Assembly: GCA_051879195.1 (NCBI GenBank)
Contig: JBJELO010000180.1
Location: 1 to 10,000 of the forward strand
Direction of reading: 5' to 3'
DNA: 10,000 bases
Source of the DNA: TWA4 sp051879195
GTDB lineage: Bacteria; Bacillota; Clostridia; Lachnospirales; Lachnospiraceae
Both the position numbers and the translations under genes were made by a program. How positions within the stretch are numbered: position 1 is the first letter of the stretch; every line of letters begins with the position of its first letter. The notes under the pieces are model-generated. The model made no database searches, was not told the DNA's origin, and saw only the letters and a list, made by a program, of their open reading frames with translations. Shown here piece after piece: positions 1-7,500 of this stretch.

Positions 1-1185
1 CGATATAAAAGAATTTTTGTAATCGTACTGGATTCGCTGGGAATCGGTGCCATGCCGGATTCTGCTGCATTTGGTGATGAAGGGGTGGATACCTTCGGTC
101 ATATTCTGGACCGGATGGGAAGCCTGGAGATTCCCAATCTGAAAAAGCTGGGGATGCTGAATCTGCACAGCGGCGGGCATATGAAGGATGTGGAACATCC
201 CATGGGACGGTATATGCGTCTTTCCGAGGCCAGCAACGGTAAGGATACCATGACCGGTCACTGGGAAATGATGGGAATCCGGACAGAGAAACCGTTTAAA
301 ACCTTTACCGATACAGGATTTCCTCCGGAACTGATTGCAGAGCTGGAAAAGCGGTGCGGCAAACGTGTCATAGGTAATAAAAGCGCCAGCGGTACGCAGA
401 TCATCGAGGAGCTGGGAGAGGAAGAAATCAATACCGGTGCCATGATCGTCTATACTTCGGCGGATTCTGTACTGCAGATCTGCGGCAATGAGGAAACCTT
501 TGATCTGGAGAATCTGTACCGGTGCTGCGAAATTGCCCGGGAACTGACACTGAAAGAGGAGTGGCGGGTAGGACGGGTCATTGCAAGACCCTATGTAGGC
601 AAAAAGAAAGGCGAGTTCAAACGGACCAGCAACCGCCGGGATTATGCGCTGAAACCCACGGGCAGAACTGCACTCAATGCGCTGCAGGATGCCGGTCTGG
701 ATGTGATCGGCGTAGGCAAGATTCATGATATTTTCTGCGGAGAAGGCATTACGGAAACATATCATTCCGACAGCTCGGTTCACGGCATGGAGCAGACGAT
801 TGAAATCTGCAGTAAGGATTTTCGGGGGCTCTGTTTTGTCAATCTGGTGGATTTCGATGCGCTGTGGGGCCACCGCAGAAATGTGGAGGGCTATGGTAGG
901 GAAATCGAGAAATTTGATCAGAATCTGGGCGTGCTTCTGGAGAAATTGAGGGAGGATGATCTGCTGATTCTGACGGCCGACCATGGAAACGATCCCACCT
1001 ACAGCGGGACGGATCATACGAGAGAATATGTGCCGCTTATTGCGTATTCGAAGGCAATGAAACAGGGCGGTGCACTGGATGACCGGGATACATTTGCGGT
1101 CATCGGGGCCACAATCGCAGAGAATTTCGGAGTGGATATGCCGCAGGGAACCATCGGAAGTTCCGTTCTGGAGGAACTGATATAG
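1..1185 (+). CDS. deoB: Phosphopentomutase, 5'-truncated by window edge
   Basis: DeoB is a cytosolic, metal-dependent mutase that interconverts (deoxy)ribose 1-phosphate and 5-phosphate and so links nucleoside breakdown to the pentose phosphate pathway. The frame is open from base 1 and begins RYKRIFVIVLDSLGIGAMPD. This is the usual DeoB N-terminus, so only one or two codons are missing and the ATG at 52 is internal. Visible motifs are the metal-binding Asp of VLDSLGIG (window residue 11), the GKDTMTGHWEMMG segment whose first Thr (residue 83) aligns with the residue phosphorylated in characterised Bacillus DeoB, and the C-terminal metal ligands in TADHGNDP and GTDHTREYVPL. The length, about 394 residues to a TAG at 1183-1185, is normal for Bacillota DeoB. 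A Crp-type regulator follows after 23 bp and punA follows that, which supports one nucleoside-salvage operon. No frameshift or missing key residue is seen. Confidence 0.97.
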   Translation, partial: RYKRIFVIVLDSLGIGAMPDSAAFGDEGVDTFGHILDRMGSLEIPNLKKLGMLNLHSGGHMKDVEHPMGRYMRLSEASNGKDTMTGHWEMMGIRTEKPFKTFTDTGFPPELIAELEKRCGKRVIGNKSASGTQIIEELGEEEINTGAMIVYTSADSVLQICGNEETFDLENLYRCCEIARELTLKEEWRVGRVIARPYVGKKKGEFKRTSNRRDYALKPTGRTALNALQDAGLDVIGVGKIHDIFCGEGITETYHSDSSVHGMEQTIEICSKDFRGLCFVNLVDFDALWGHRRNVEGYGREIEKFDQNLGVLLEKLREDDLLILTADHGNDPTYSGTDHTREYVPLIAYSKAMKQGGALDDRDTFAVIGATIAENFGVDMPQGTIGSSVLEELI

Positions 1186-1208
1186 CTGCGGAGCAGGAAG
1201 GGGGGAGT

Positions 1209-1940
1209 TTGGTGAAGCATAATCCTTTATATGAAGCTTTGCCGTTCCTGAAAAATGTTGACCAGGAAAGACAGGAGCAGTTCGAGGAATATTTCCGGAG
1301 TGCGCCGTTGTGGCTGATGGATGCGTTTCAGATCGATGAACTGAAAAAGGGGGAGGTTTTCGTCAGAGAAGGAGAACCGGCGGATACCATCTTTTTCATC
1401 GGAAGAGGCATTATTGAGGCAATTGACTACCGTGTCCGGGGGACACCCTATGATTATATGCAGTTCAACCGGGTATATGCCTTCGGAGGAATGGAGTTTA
1501 TCATGGATCTGGAAAATTACAGAACGACGTTGCGGACGATTACCGATTGCACGGTGGTAAAACTCCCCAGAAGCAAATTTGAAAAATGGATGTATTCTGA
1601 TATTCAGGCTTTAAAGCATGAGGCGAAGCTGGTGGGAGAATACCTGCTTGAAGAGGGACGGAACAACCGGCTGTTTCTGTTTCTTCAGGGCTCGGACCGG
1701 CTGGCACTGCTGTTTGTGGAGCGCTATGAGCGGTACAGCAGAAACGGACTCCTGCGCGTCCGCGGAAACCGGCAGAATCTGGCGGATGAAACCGGCCTTT
1801 GTGTTAAAAGCATCAGCCGGGCTGTGAAAAAATTCATGGAGGATGGTCTGATCGGCAAGGAAGGAAACCAGATCATCATCAGTCAGGAGCAGTACGAAGG
1901 CCTGAAACGGATTGTTTCGCTGAAAATTGATCTGGACTGA
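1209..1940 (+). CDS. Crp/Fnr-family transcriptional regulator
   Basis: A cytosolic DNA-binding regulator of about 243 aa. Residues about 30-130 form a cyclic-nucleotide-binding-type beta-roll (LKKGEVFVREGEPADTIFFI, then GRGIIEAI and YAFGGMEFIMD). Residues about 135-160 match the dimerisation helix. Residues about 186-222 form a winged helix-turn-helix (RQNLADETGLCVKSISRAVK, then EDGLIGKEGNQIII). The phosphate-binding cassette of true cAMP receptors is not well kept and there is no Fnr-type cysteine cluster, so the ligand is unknown. The start is ambiguous: TTG at 1209 is immediately followed by GTG at 1212, both behind the purine-rich stretch 1195-1207. GTG has the better spacing from GGGGAG, TTG from AGGAAGG. 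The gene lies between deoB and punA in the same direction, so it probably regulates nucleoside or pentose-phosphate use; that role is inferred from position only. Confidence 0.92.
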   Translation: MVKHNPLYEALPFLKNVDQERQEQFEEYFRSAPLWLMDAFQIDELKKGEVFVREGEPADTIFFIGRGIIEAIDYRVRGTPYDYMQFNRVYAFGGMEFIMDLENYRTTLRTITDCTVVKLPRSKFEKWMYSDIQALKHEAKLVGEYLLEEGRNNRLFLFLQGSDRLALLFVERYERYSRNGLLRVRGNRQNLADETGLCVKSISRAVKKFMEDGLIGKEGNQIIISQEQYEGLKRIVSLKIDLD

Positions 1941-1963
1941 GAAAATGATGAGGCAGGAAAAGA

Positions 1964-2020
1964 ATGAAAAAAGTCCGATCAGATCAGGTGAATATAAGAA
2001 AATTGAATGAGGGGGCTTAA
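1964..2020 (+). CDS. Possible 18-codon upstream ORF before punA
   Basis: The ATG at 1964 is preceded by AGGAAA at 1955-1960 and opens a frame reading MKKVRSDQVNIRKLNEGA, with a TAA at 2018-2020. That stop is one base before the punA ATG at 2022, and the punA ribosome binding site lies inside its last codons. This geometry would allow translational coupling. No family is recognisable, and a frame this short in a gap of 81 bases can arise by chance. Confidence 0.25.
   Translation: MKKVRSDQVNIRKLNEGA
2009..2015 (+). promoter_or_regulatory. Ribosome binding site that sets the punA start
   Basis: GAGGGGG lies six bases before the ATG at 2022. An in-frame ATG at 2007 overlaps this site and has no ribosome binding site of its own at the right distance, so 2022 is preferred over 2007. 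Confidence 0.75.
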
Positions 2021-2021
2021 A

Positions 2022-2843
2022 ATGAACGAAGTTTATGAAAAATTAAAAGTATGTCTGAACAGTGTCAGAAATAAAACGGATTTCAGACCGGAGACGGCTT
2101 TGATTCTGGGCTCGGGTCTGGGAGATTATGCAGACAGTATCCGCGTTGAACAGACCATCGACTATTCGGAGATTGAGGGATTTCCTGTTTCAACGGTACC
2201 GGGACATAAGGGAAGATTTGTATTGGGCTATGTGAATGAAGTGCCGGTGGTGATCATGCAGGGAAGAGTTCATTTCTACGAAGGATATCCCATGACCGAT
2301 GTGGTGCTGCCCACCCGTTTGATGGGAATGCTGGGAGCGAAAAAACTGATTCTTACCAATGCGGCAGGCGGCATAAATGCCAATTTCAATGCAGGGGATT
2401 TTATGCTGATTACCGATCACATTACAACAGGGATTCCGAGCCCGTTAATCGGACCGAACCTGGATGAGCTGGGAACCCGCTTCCCTGATATGAGTGAGGT
2501 GTACAGCCTGCGGCTTCGGGGCATCATTAAGAAAGAAGCGGCAGAACTGGGCATTGGATTGCGGGAAGGTGTTTATGTGCAGCTTACGGGACCTGCCTAC
2601 GAGACGCCTGCGGAGATTCGTATGTACAGAAGCTGGGGCGCTGATGCAGTGGGCATGAGCACTGCCTGTGAAGCCATGGCAGCCCGCCATATGGGCATGG
2701 AGGTCTGCGGCATTTCCTGTATCACCAATATGGCTGCAGGCATGACCACGAAGCAGCTGGATCATAAAGAAGTGCAGGAAACAGCAGACCGGGTGGCAGG
2801 ACAGTTCAAAAAACTGATCACGGCGGTGATTGGGAATATCTGA
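2022..2843 (+). CDS. punA: Purine nucleoside phosphorylase (trimeric, 6-oxopurine type)
   Basis: PunA is a cytosolic enzyme that splits inosine, guanosine and their deoxy forms with phosphate, giving the base and (deoxy)ribose 1-phosphate, the substrate of DeoB upstream. With the start at 2022 the protein has 273 aa, normal for the trimeric PNP I family. Motifs in order: the phosphate loop LILGSGLGDYAD (about residues 28-38), VPGHKGRFVLG (59-69), the phosphate-binding MQGRVHFYEGYP (79-90), LTNAAGGIN (111-119), LTGPAYETPAEIRMY (188-202) with the base-binding Glu near 197, GADAVGMST (206-214), and ITNMAAG (234-240) with the Asn that gives 6-oxopurine specificity. Glu197 and Asn236 correspond to human PNP Glu201 and Asn243, which argues for inosine/guanosine rather than adenosine. 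It is probably the last gene of the deoB operon. Confidence 0.96.
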   Translation: MNEVYEKLKVCLNSVRNKTDFRPETALILGSGLGDYADSIRVEQTIDYSEIEGFPVSTVPGHKGRFVLGYVNEVPVVIMQGRVHFYEGYPMTDVVLPTRLMGMLGAKKLILTNAAGGINANFNAGDFMLITDHITTGIPSPLIGPNLDELGTRFPDMSEVYSLRLRGIIKKEAAELGIGLREGVYVQLTGPAYETPAEIRMYRSWGADAVGMSTACEAMAARHMGMEVCGISCITNMAAGMTTKQLDHKEVQETADRVAGQFKKLITAVIGNI

Positions 2844-2904
2844 TTGAATAACTTGAAATAAATCAGTGTTCTCCTCTCAAAAAGATGTAACTGTTCAGAA
2901 CTAA

Positions 2905-2928
2905 ACAGGTTTATAAAAAGAAACCTGT
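2905..2928. promoter_or_regulatory. 24-bp inverted repeat between punA and the AraC gene
   Basis: ACAGGTTT at 2905-2912 is the exact reverse complement of AAACCTGT at 2921-2928, with an 8-base AT-rich loop. It lies 15 bases upstream of the -35 box of the next gene. No T-run follows on either strand, so it is a poor intrinsic terminator for punA. An operator for a dimeric regulator is the better reading, but this is inference. Nothing else that would end punA transcription is visible in 2844-2943. Confidence 0.45.
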
Positions 2929-2943
2929 GTATCACCAAAACGG

Positions 2944-2972
2944 TTGCATCTCCATGCTTTCCCTATTATAAT
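2944..2972 (+). promoter_or_regulatory. SigA-type promoter of the AraC-family gene
   Basis: TTGCAT (2944-2949) and a consensus TATAAT (2967-2972) are separated by 17 bases, the ideal SigA spacing. Transcription would start near 2979, giving a leader of about 40 bases before the ATG at 3018. This indicates that the AraC gene is transcribed separately from the deoB operon. Confidence 0.72.
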
Positions 2973-3017
2973 AATATACGTAACCGGGAATATTGAGAGG
3001 AGAAATACTAAGCGTAC

Positions 3018-3950
3018 ATGAAAGAAAAAACAAAGGAAAAAATTGAATTTCGCTACTATGAAACCCCTCAGGGATTTCCTCTGATTGCTCTGATGGGAGA
3101 AGATTGGGTGGTTCCTTATGGGAGAGACCCCATGCATTTTCACAATTATCTGGAGATAGGAGTCTGCCGCTACGGTGAGGGAACCATGTATCTGGGAAAC
3201 AATAAAGTTCCGTACTGTGATGGTACGATAACTGTGATACCAAAAGATTTTCCCCATCATACCTGCGGAGTAGATAGCAATCCACAGAAGTGGGAGTACC
3301 TGTTTGTTGATTCGGATACTTTTCTGAAGGATATCTATGCTGAAAATCCCCATTATGCAGTGAATCTGCTGAAGCGCCTTCACAGCAGAATGTTTTTGAC
3401 GCACAGCAGGCAGAATCCGGAGCTTGCTTCTGTTCTTGACCTGATTTTCAGGGAAATGGAAGGTAAAAATGAATTCCGGAGAGAGACGGTAAAGAGTCTG
3501 CTGCATGCAGCATTGCTGAAGATTATTGAACTGAACAAGCCGGAAGACATGCCTGAGAAATTTGAAGTGGAGAATATGAATTTCGGAAGTATCGTGGAGG
3601 CGCTGCATTACATCGAACAGAACTTCGCAGAGGAAATCAGGATCGGAGAGCTGGCCAGAATCTGCAATATGAGCGAGACTCATTTCCGACGGGTTTTTGC
3701 GGAATATATGAATGTTTCGCCGGTTGAATACATTAATCTTGTAAGAATCGAAAAGGCCTGTGAACTGATGGGAAAAAGCGATGAACGGGTGCAGGATATC
3801 GGTGCTAAAGTAGGATTTCCCATTTCCACCACATTTTCGAGGAATTTTAAAAATGTAACAGGGATGTCCCCACTGCAGTGGAAAAAGAAGCTGAAAGAGG
3901 ATAAAAATTTCATGATGGATTACAAAGTCTCGGTTCTCAAGGGATGGTAA
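3018..3950 (+). CDS. AraC-family transcriptional regulator with N-terminal cupin
   Basis: A cytosolic, probably carbohydrate-responsive regulator of 310 aa. Residues about 35-85 form an AraC-type cupin sensor (MHFHNYLEIGVCRYGEG, then YCDGTITVIPKDFPHHT). Residues about 207-227 are the first helix-turn-helix (IGELARICNMSETHFRRVFA) and residues about 256-278 the second, followed by the family signature NFKNVTGMSPLQWKK. The ATG at 3018 is the only sensible start, because an in-frame TAA lies at 3009-3011. The ribosome binding site AGGAG at 2998-3002 is 15 bases upstream, longer than usual, which may lower translation. The gene has its own promoter and ends at a strong terminator. It lies directly upstream of the dockerin enzyme gene in the same direction, so it could control that locus; this is inferred from position, and its ligand is unknown. 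Confidence 0.94.
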   Translation: MKEKTKEKIEFRYYETPQGFPLIALMGEDWVVPYGRDPMHFHNYLEIGVCRYGEGTMYLGNNKVPYCDGTITVIPKDFPHHTCGVDSNPQKWEYLFVDSDTFLKDIYAENPHYAVNLLKRLHSRMFLTHSRQNPELASVLDLIFREMEGKNEFRRETVKSLLHAALLKIIELNKPEDMPEKFEVENMNFGSIVEALHYIEQNFAEEIRIGELARICNMSETHFRRVFAEYMNVSPVEYINLVRIEKACELMGKSDERVQDIGAKVGFPISTTFSRNFKNVTGMSPLQWKKKLKEDKNFMMDYKVSVLKGW

Positions 3951-4018
3951 CATGCAGAAAGATAATAATTTATAGTTTATGCCAATATAATTCAGGACGG
4001 TCGGACTGAAAACTTTGA

Positions 4019-4053
4019 AGAGAAACTGCAAACAAAGCGGTTTCTCTTTTTTT
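4019..4053 (+). terminator. Intrinsic terminator after the AraC-family gene
   Basis: AGAGAAACTGC (4019-4029) pairs with GCGGTTTCTCT (4037-4047) across a 7-base loop, giving 11 pairs with one G-T wobble, and the second arm runs into seven T residues (4047-4053). It separates the AraC transcript from the downstream glycan-degradation genes. Confidence 0.92.
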
Positions 4054-4116
4054 GCAGTTACATGAAGATCGAATGGAATAGAAATAAATATACAAAAAAA
4101 CTGTAAATATACGATA

Positions 4117-4145
4117 TACATTTATTCAAAAAGACGATAAATGTA
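4117..4145. repeat. AT-rich inverted repeat, possible operator
   Basis: TACATTTAT (4117-4125) and ATAAATGTA (4137-4145) are exact reverse complements with an 11-base spacer. It lies about 100 bases upstream of the extended -10 promoter, where an activator site could sit. AT-rich dyads of this size also occur by chance. Confidence 0.35.
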
Positions 4146-4223
4146 AAGGAAGAAATTGAATACTCCGATAAAACTGCCGGAAATGAATGGTCGAAAATGT
4201 ATGAAATGTGGTTCAAAGTACAA

Positions 4224-4251
4224 TTTCAAGTTGGAAAGAGAATGATATACT
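4224..4251 (+). promoter_or_regulatory. Extended -10 promoter of the dockerin enzyme gene
   Basis: TGATATACT at 4243-4251 fits the extended -10 form (TG, one base, then TATACT). The best -35 candidate, TTTCAA at 4224-4229 with 16-base spacing, is poor, which is typical of extended -10 promoters or of promoters that need an activator. Transcription would start near 4258, directly before the first hairpin of the leader, and leave about 275 bases of untranslated RNA before the ATG at 4533. Confidence 0.5.
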
Positions 4252-4262
4252 TGAAACAAGGT

Positions 4263-4429
4263 AACAGTTCAGCAAGTGCTGAACTGTTCTGAATAAATTC
4301 AGCAGATATTCGTAATTTTCAGCGAAAATTACTCATTCGGCTAAACGCCGAATACGATTTCAGGTTAAAATAGCTGTTTACAAGCAAGCTTGACACAGCT
4401 GTTTTACCTGAAATCATGCTCTGCTGAAT
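4263..4429 (+). ncRNA. Multi-hairpin structured leader or palindromic element
   Basis: Four local hairpins and one long-range stem can be read directly. Hairpin 1: AACAGTTCAGC (4263-4273), loop AAGT, GCTGAACTGTT (4278-4288), 11 perfect pairs. Closing stem: ATTCAGCAGA (4297-4306) with TCTGCTGAAT (4420-4429), 10 perfect pairs. Inside it are hairpin 2, GTAATTTTC (4312-4320) with GAAAATTAC (4324-4332); hairpin 3, ATTCGGC (4335-4341) with GCCGAAT (4347-4353); and hairpin 4, arms 4356-4377 and 4395-4415, about 21 pairs with one bulged T and one wobble, whose loop holds a further CAAG/CTTG mini-stem. The layout resembles a multibranch structured RNA. It begins just after a predicted transcription start and precedes the dockerin enzyme. 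No T-run follows, so it is not a simple transcription attenuator. I do not recognise a known riboswitch class. A dispersed palindromic intergenic repeat is the main alternative. Confidence 0.55.
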
Positions 4430-4442
4430 AGTTTACAATAAA

Positions 4443-4459
4443 TTAAGTGCAGCGCTTAA
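4443..4459. promoter_or_regulatory. 17-bp near-palindrome in the leader
   Basis: TTAAGTGCAGCGCTTAA is symmetric about its central A except for one position. As DNA it resembles a dimeric operator; as RNA it would be a short stem with one wobble. It is not a good match to the CcpA cre consensus. Confidence 0.3.
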
Positions 4460-4516
4460 ACATTATTATCTTCCGGCTGAACCGCGGCAGCTGAAAGGAA
4501 AAAGAATTTTACTGAG

Positions 4517-4526
4517 AAAGGAAGGA
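4517..4526 (+). promoter_or_regulatory. Strong ribosome binding site, possibly occluded
   Basis: AAAGGAAGGA ends six bases before the ATG at 4533 and fixes that start. TCTTCC at 4469-4474 could pair with GGAAGG at 4520-4525 (five Watson-Crick pairs and one wobble), so the leader might mask the site. Pairing of a short pyrimidine run with a purine-rich site is common by chance. Confidence 0.6.
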
Positions 4527-4532
4527 AAATTC

Positions 4533-7500
4533 ATGCGAAAAGTAAAAGGCAGCAAAAGCTTACGGCGCAGGAGTCTTGCATTTTCCATGGCGCTGGCTAT
4601 GGCAGTTACTTCATTACCTTTTCATGCACTGGCGGCAGAAACCGGGGCGGTACCGGGGGATACTCCCTCAGTTGTGCGGGGTGAGGTTCATGATTATGGA
4701 AAATCAGGAGATGATCCCTTAACTGCTGAAGATGAATCTGCAATTGTATACAATGATGAGGTGCTGAAATCTGCCCAGTATCAGGAATCAACAAAGTATG
4801 AACTCAAAGCAAACGGAACTCCGGTATCGGTATACAAGTACCAGAAACAGGATAGCCCGGGTAAATATTATCATATGGATGTGGCAAGATTCTCTTCAGA
4901 TGATGCAGAACCGATATTTGAAGTGACTTTAACAGATGGAACTACCATTGACAGTGTGACAGCTTATCCGGAAAGATATTATCCCCAGGATGCATTTACA
5001 ATCAGCGAAGACAGAAAGACAGTTACGTTCCAGATGTCCGAAGGACTGAGATACTGTATTCTGAATATCAATGGTACCCAGACTGATGTGAACGGAAAAC
5101 CTCAGCTGGCAATTATCAACGATCCCACAGAAGTAAAACCGGATCTCAGTGGAGACAACGTATTGAACTTTAAAGAATTTTCTGAACAGTATCTGGCAGA
5201 AAATCCCATTACGGATACAGTTGGTGAGATATGCAGAGAAGCAGGTTCCGTAACCGATACTTCCCTGAATGACGGCGTTGAATATACATGGGAATACGGT
5301 GAAGGTGTATATAAAGATTATCAGGAAAAAAATGTTACATTCCCCAATCTGCGTGCGCGCCTTTCCTACGATGTATCAGACGCTTTCCAGGCGGCTCTGG
5401 AGGAAGTCAAAAACAGTGAAACTCTTGATACCATTTATTTCCCGGCGGGAACTTATGTGTGGTCAGGACTTTCTATCAAAAACTGGGACGGAAACGGAGC
5501 AGACGGTGCACTGACTATTTATACAGATGAAGATGCCCTGCTGGTAAACCGTCTGCAGGAATGCCAGGAAGCAATGGAACCTGCCATCGGAATCTGGGAT
5601 TCTTCCAATATTACCATATCCGGCCGCGGTATCTATGATGGACAGGGTACCTATTCATACAGCACAGACAGCTGTGGTGCGGACAGATCCGGGCATCAGG
5701 GGGGATGTATGGTAGTACGCTCCCGGGACGTCACATTTAATGACACTTACGTGAGGGATGTCAAGCAGTGGAACTGGGAATGCCATACGGTGCAGAATGT
5801 AACCTACAACAACATCAAAGGTTTGTCACCTTTCCAGCACTCATGGGTAGATGGTCTTGATCTGACCAGCGGTAAGAATATTACTGTAAATGGCGCCATC
5901 ACCATGGGAAATGACGATACTTTTGCAGCCGGTCATTTCAATCCCAGTGACGGTTTCCCGTATGGAACACTGAACGGAAAGGATTTAACCGAATTAACAG
6001 ACGCAGAGAACAATATTGCAGCCGCAGCAGGTATCTATAATAAAGACAGACTGCAGTGGGATCAGGACGATTCTGAAAACTGCACGGTTAATAATTCACT
6101 GGGCTGGAGTACATTTGCCAATGCAGTTCGCCTCGGACATAATACAAAGTGGAAAGCCGATGGCGGAAGCTACCAGATGAAGAGCTATACGTTCAATAAC
6201 ATGAATACAGTTCATGTGACCGGCTGGAGTCCCAACGGCGGCGGCGGAGCACTGAGTATTCAGAATGCCACCAACGGATGTTACCCCAATTATGAGAGTC
6301 TGGTATTTATCAACTGTTCATTCGCAGACAACGGAGGAAACAATCTCAGATTCCCCAAAACAACCAATCTGACCAATTTCCATCCGGAAGAAGTCGTTGT
6401 AAAAGACTGCTGGTTTAATGATGCGGATGCTCCCCTGGAATTTCGCAATATTACAAATGTTACCGTTGAAAATCTTCATCTTGGCGGAAAACTGGTGGAA
6501 TATACAAGTCAGTTGAAACAGCTTACCGTTGAGAATGTTGACAATTTTACATTTACAGCAAATGGAGAAGATATAAAAGAAAATGAACTTCCGGTTATTA
6601 CAGCTCCGGGTGAAAAGCTGCAGGCCTACGCAGGAAATCCTCTGATTTTCTACCTTCAGGCAGAAGATCCCGATGGAGATGAGGTAATCATCGATGAAAC
6701 GGATGTAAGTGCTTTGGATGGAGCTTCTTTTAACAGGGAAACCGGTAAATTCAGCTGGACACCGTCAGAAGATGAGATCGGAAACACATATGAAATAACC
6801 TTTACAGTATCCGATTATACAGGACAGCCGGTGAAACGTACAGTTAGAATTGAAGTCGGTTCCCCGGCAAACAGTGCAGTGAGCTTCCCTGTTGCAGAGG
6901 ATGCACATGTACAGAGCTGGAAAGGTGAAAAAGAAAGTAATTACGGAACTACCAGATATCTGTCAACAGTTCTGATTCCAAATAACGGTCTGATGGGCGA
7001 AGGTTTCACCAGTACAAGCACCAGCGACGGAACAGATGGCAAGATGATTTATCTGAAATTTGATCTGGCTGAAATGAAAGAAAAAGAAGGCCAGTATGAT
7101 AAAGCAGAGCTGATGCTGACCTATCTGATCAGACGCCGTAATGCTGATACGGATGTGGAGAACAGTGTGAGAGTTGCAGCGATTGAAGATTCCAGCTGGA
7201 GTGCGGACACCATTACCTGGAATACAAAACCGGCTTTTTCGGAATCTGTGACGGAAGAGAACACAAGTGTGTCAGAAACATTCGGTATGGGAACAGCAGG
7301 ACAGGATAAACCCTCCGGCGATAATCAGGCGATTAACGGCGCAAGAGTAAAAACCGATATTACAGATTTTGTTACGGAGGCTATCGCAGCCGGTAAAGAT
7401 TATCTTACACTGGCTGTATGTGAAACCAGCGGAACGGAAATCTATTTCGTAAGCCAGGAAGGTGCTGCAGGTTTTAATAATGCAACTGCTGATATGGCAC

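Larger units (their letters stand above)
3951..4532. other. 582-bp gene-free region: terminator, promoter, folded leader
   Basis: No convincing gene lies between the AraC gene and the dockerin enzyme. The stretch holds, in order, the terminator of the AraC gene (4019-4053), an AT-rich inverted repeat (4117-4145), an extended -10 promoter (to 4251), a multi-hairpin segment (4263-4429), a near-palindrome (4443-4459), a small GC-rich imperfect hairpin (about 4471-4500) and the ribosome binding site of the next gene. No feature is recognised in 3951-4018 or 4146-4223. Confidence 0.7.

Noticed and set aside
52..1185. Start of deoB at the ATG at 52.
   Set aside because: The upstream frame is open to base 1 and encodes the conserved metal-binding N-terminus, so the real start lies just outside the window.
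2901..4121. Long open frame on the minus strand (406 codons) opposite the AraC gene.
   Set aside because: It lies entirely over the well-supported AraC gene, its promoter and its terminator, and the translation is rich in Phe, His, Ile and Cys with no recognisable domain. It is a shadow of the coding strand.
4183..4245. 20-codon frame with a CxxC motif (MNGRKCMKCGSKYNF...).
   Set aside because: There is no ribosome binding site before the ATG, only one CxxC pair, and its stop overlaps the extended -10 promoter. Most likely chance.
4107..4292. 61-codon open stretch that could be a gene remnant.
   Set aside because: It has no usable early start codon or ribosome binding site, no recognisable domain, and runs into the hairpin region.
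4443..4463. Possible CcpA cre site at the 17-bp palindrome.
   Set aside because: When the central CG is aligned, the left half does not fit the TGWAAR half of the cre consensus.
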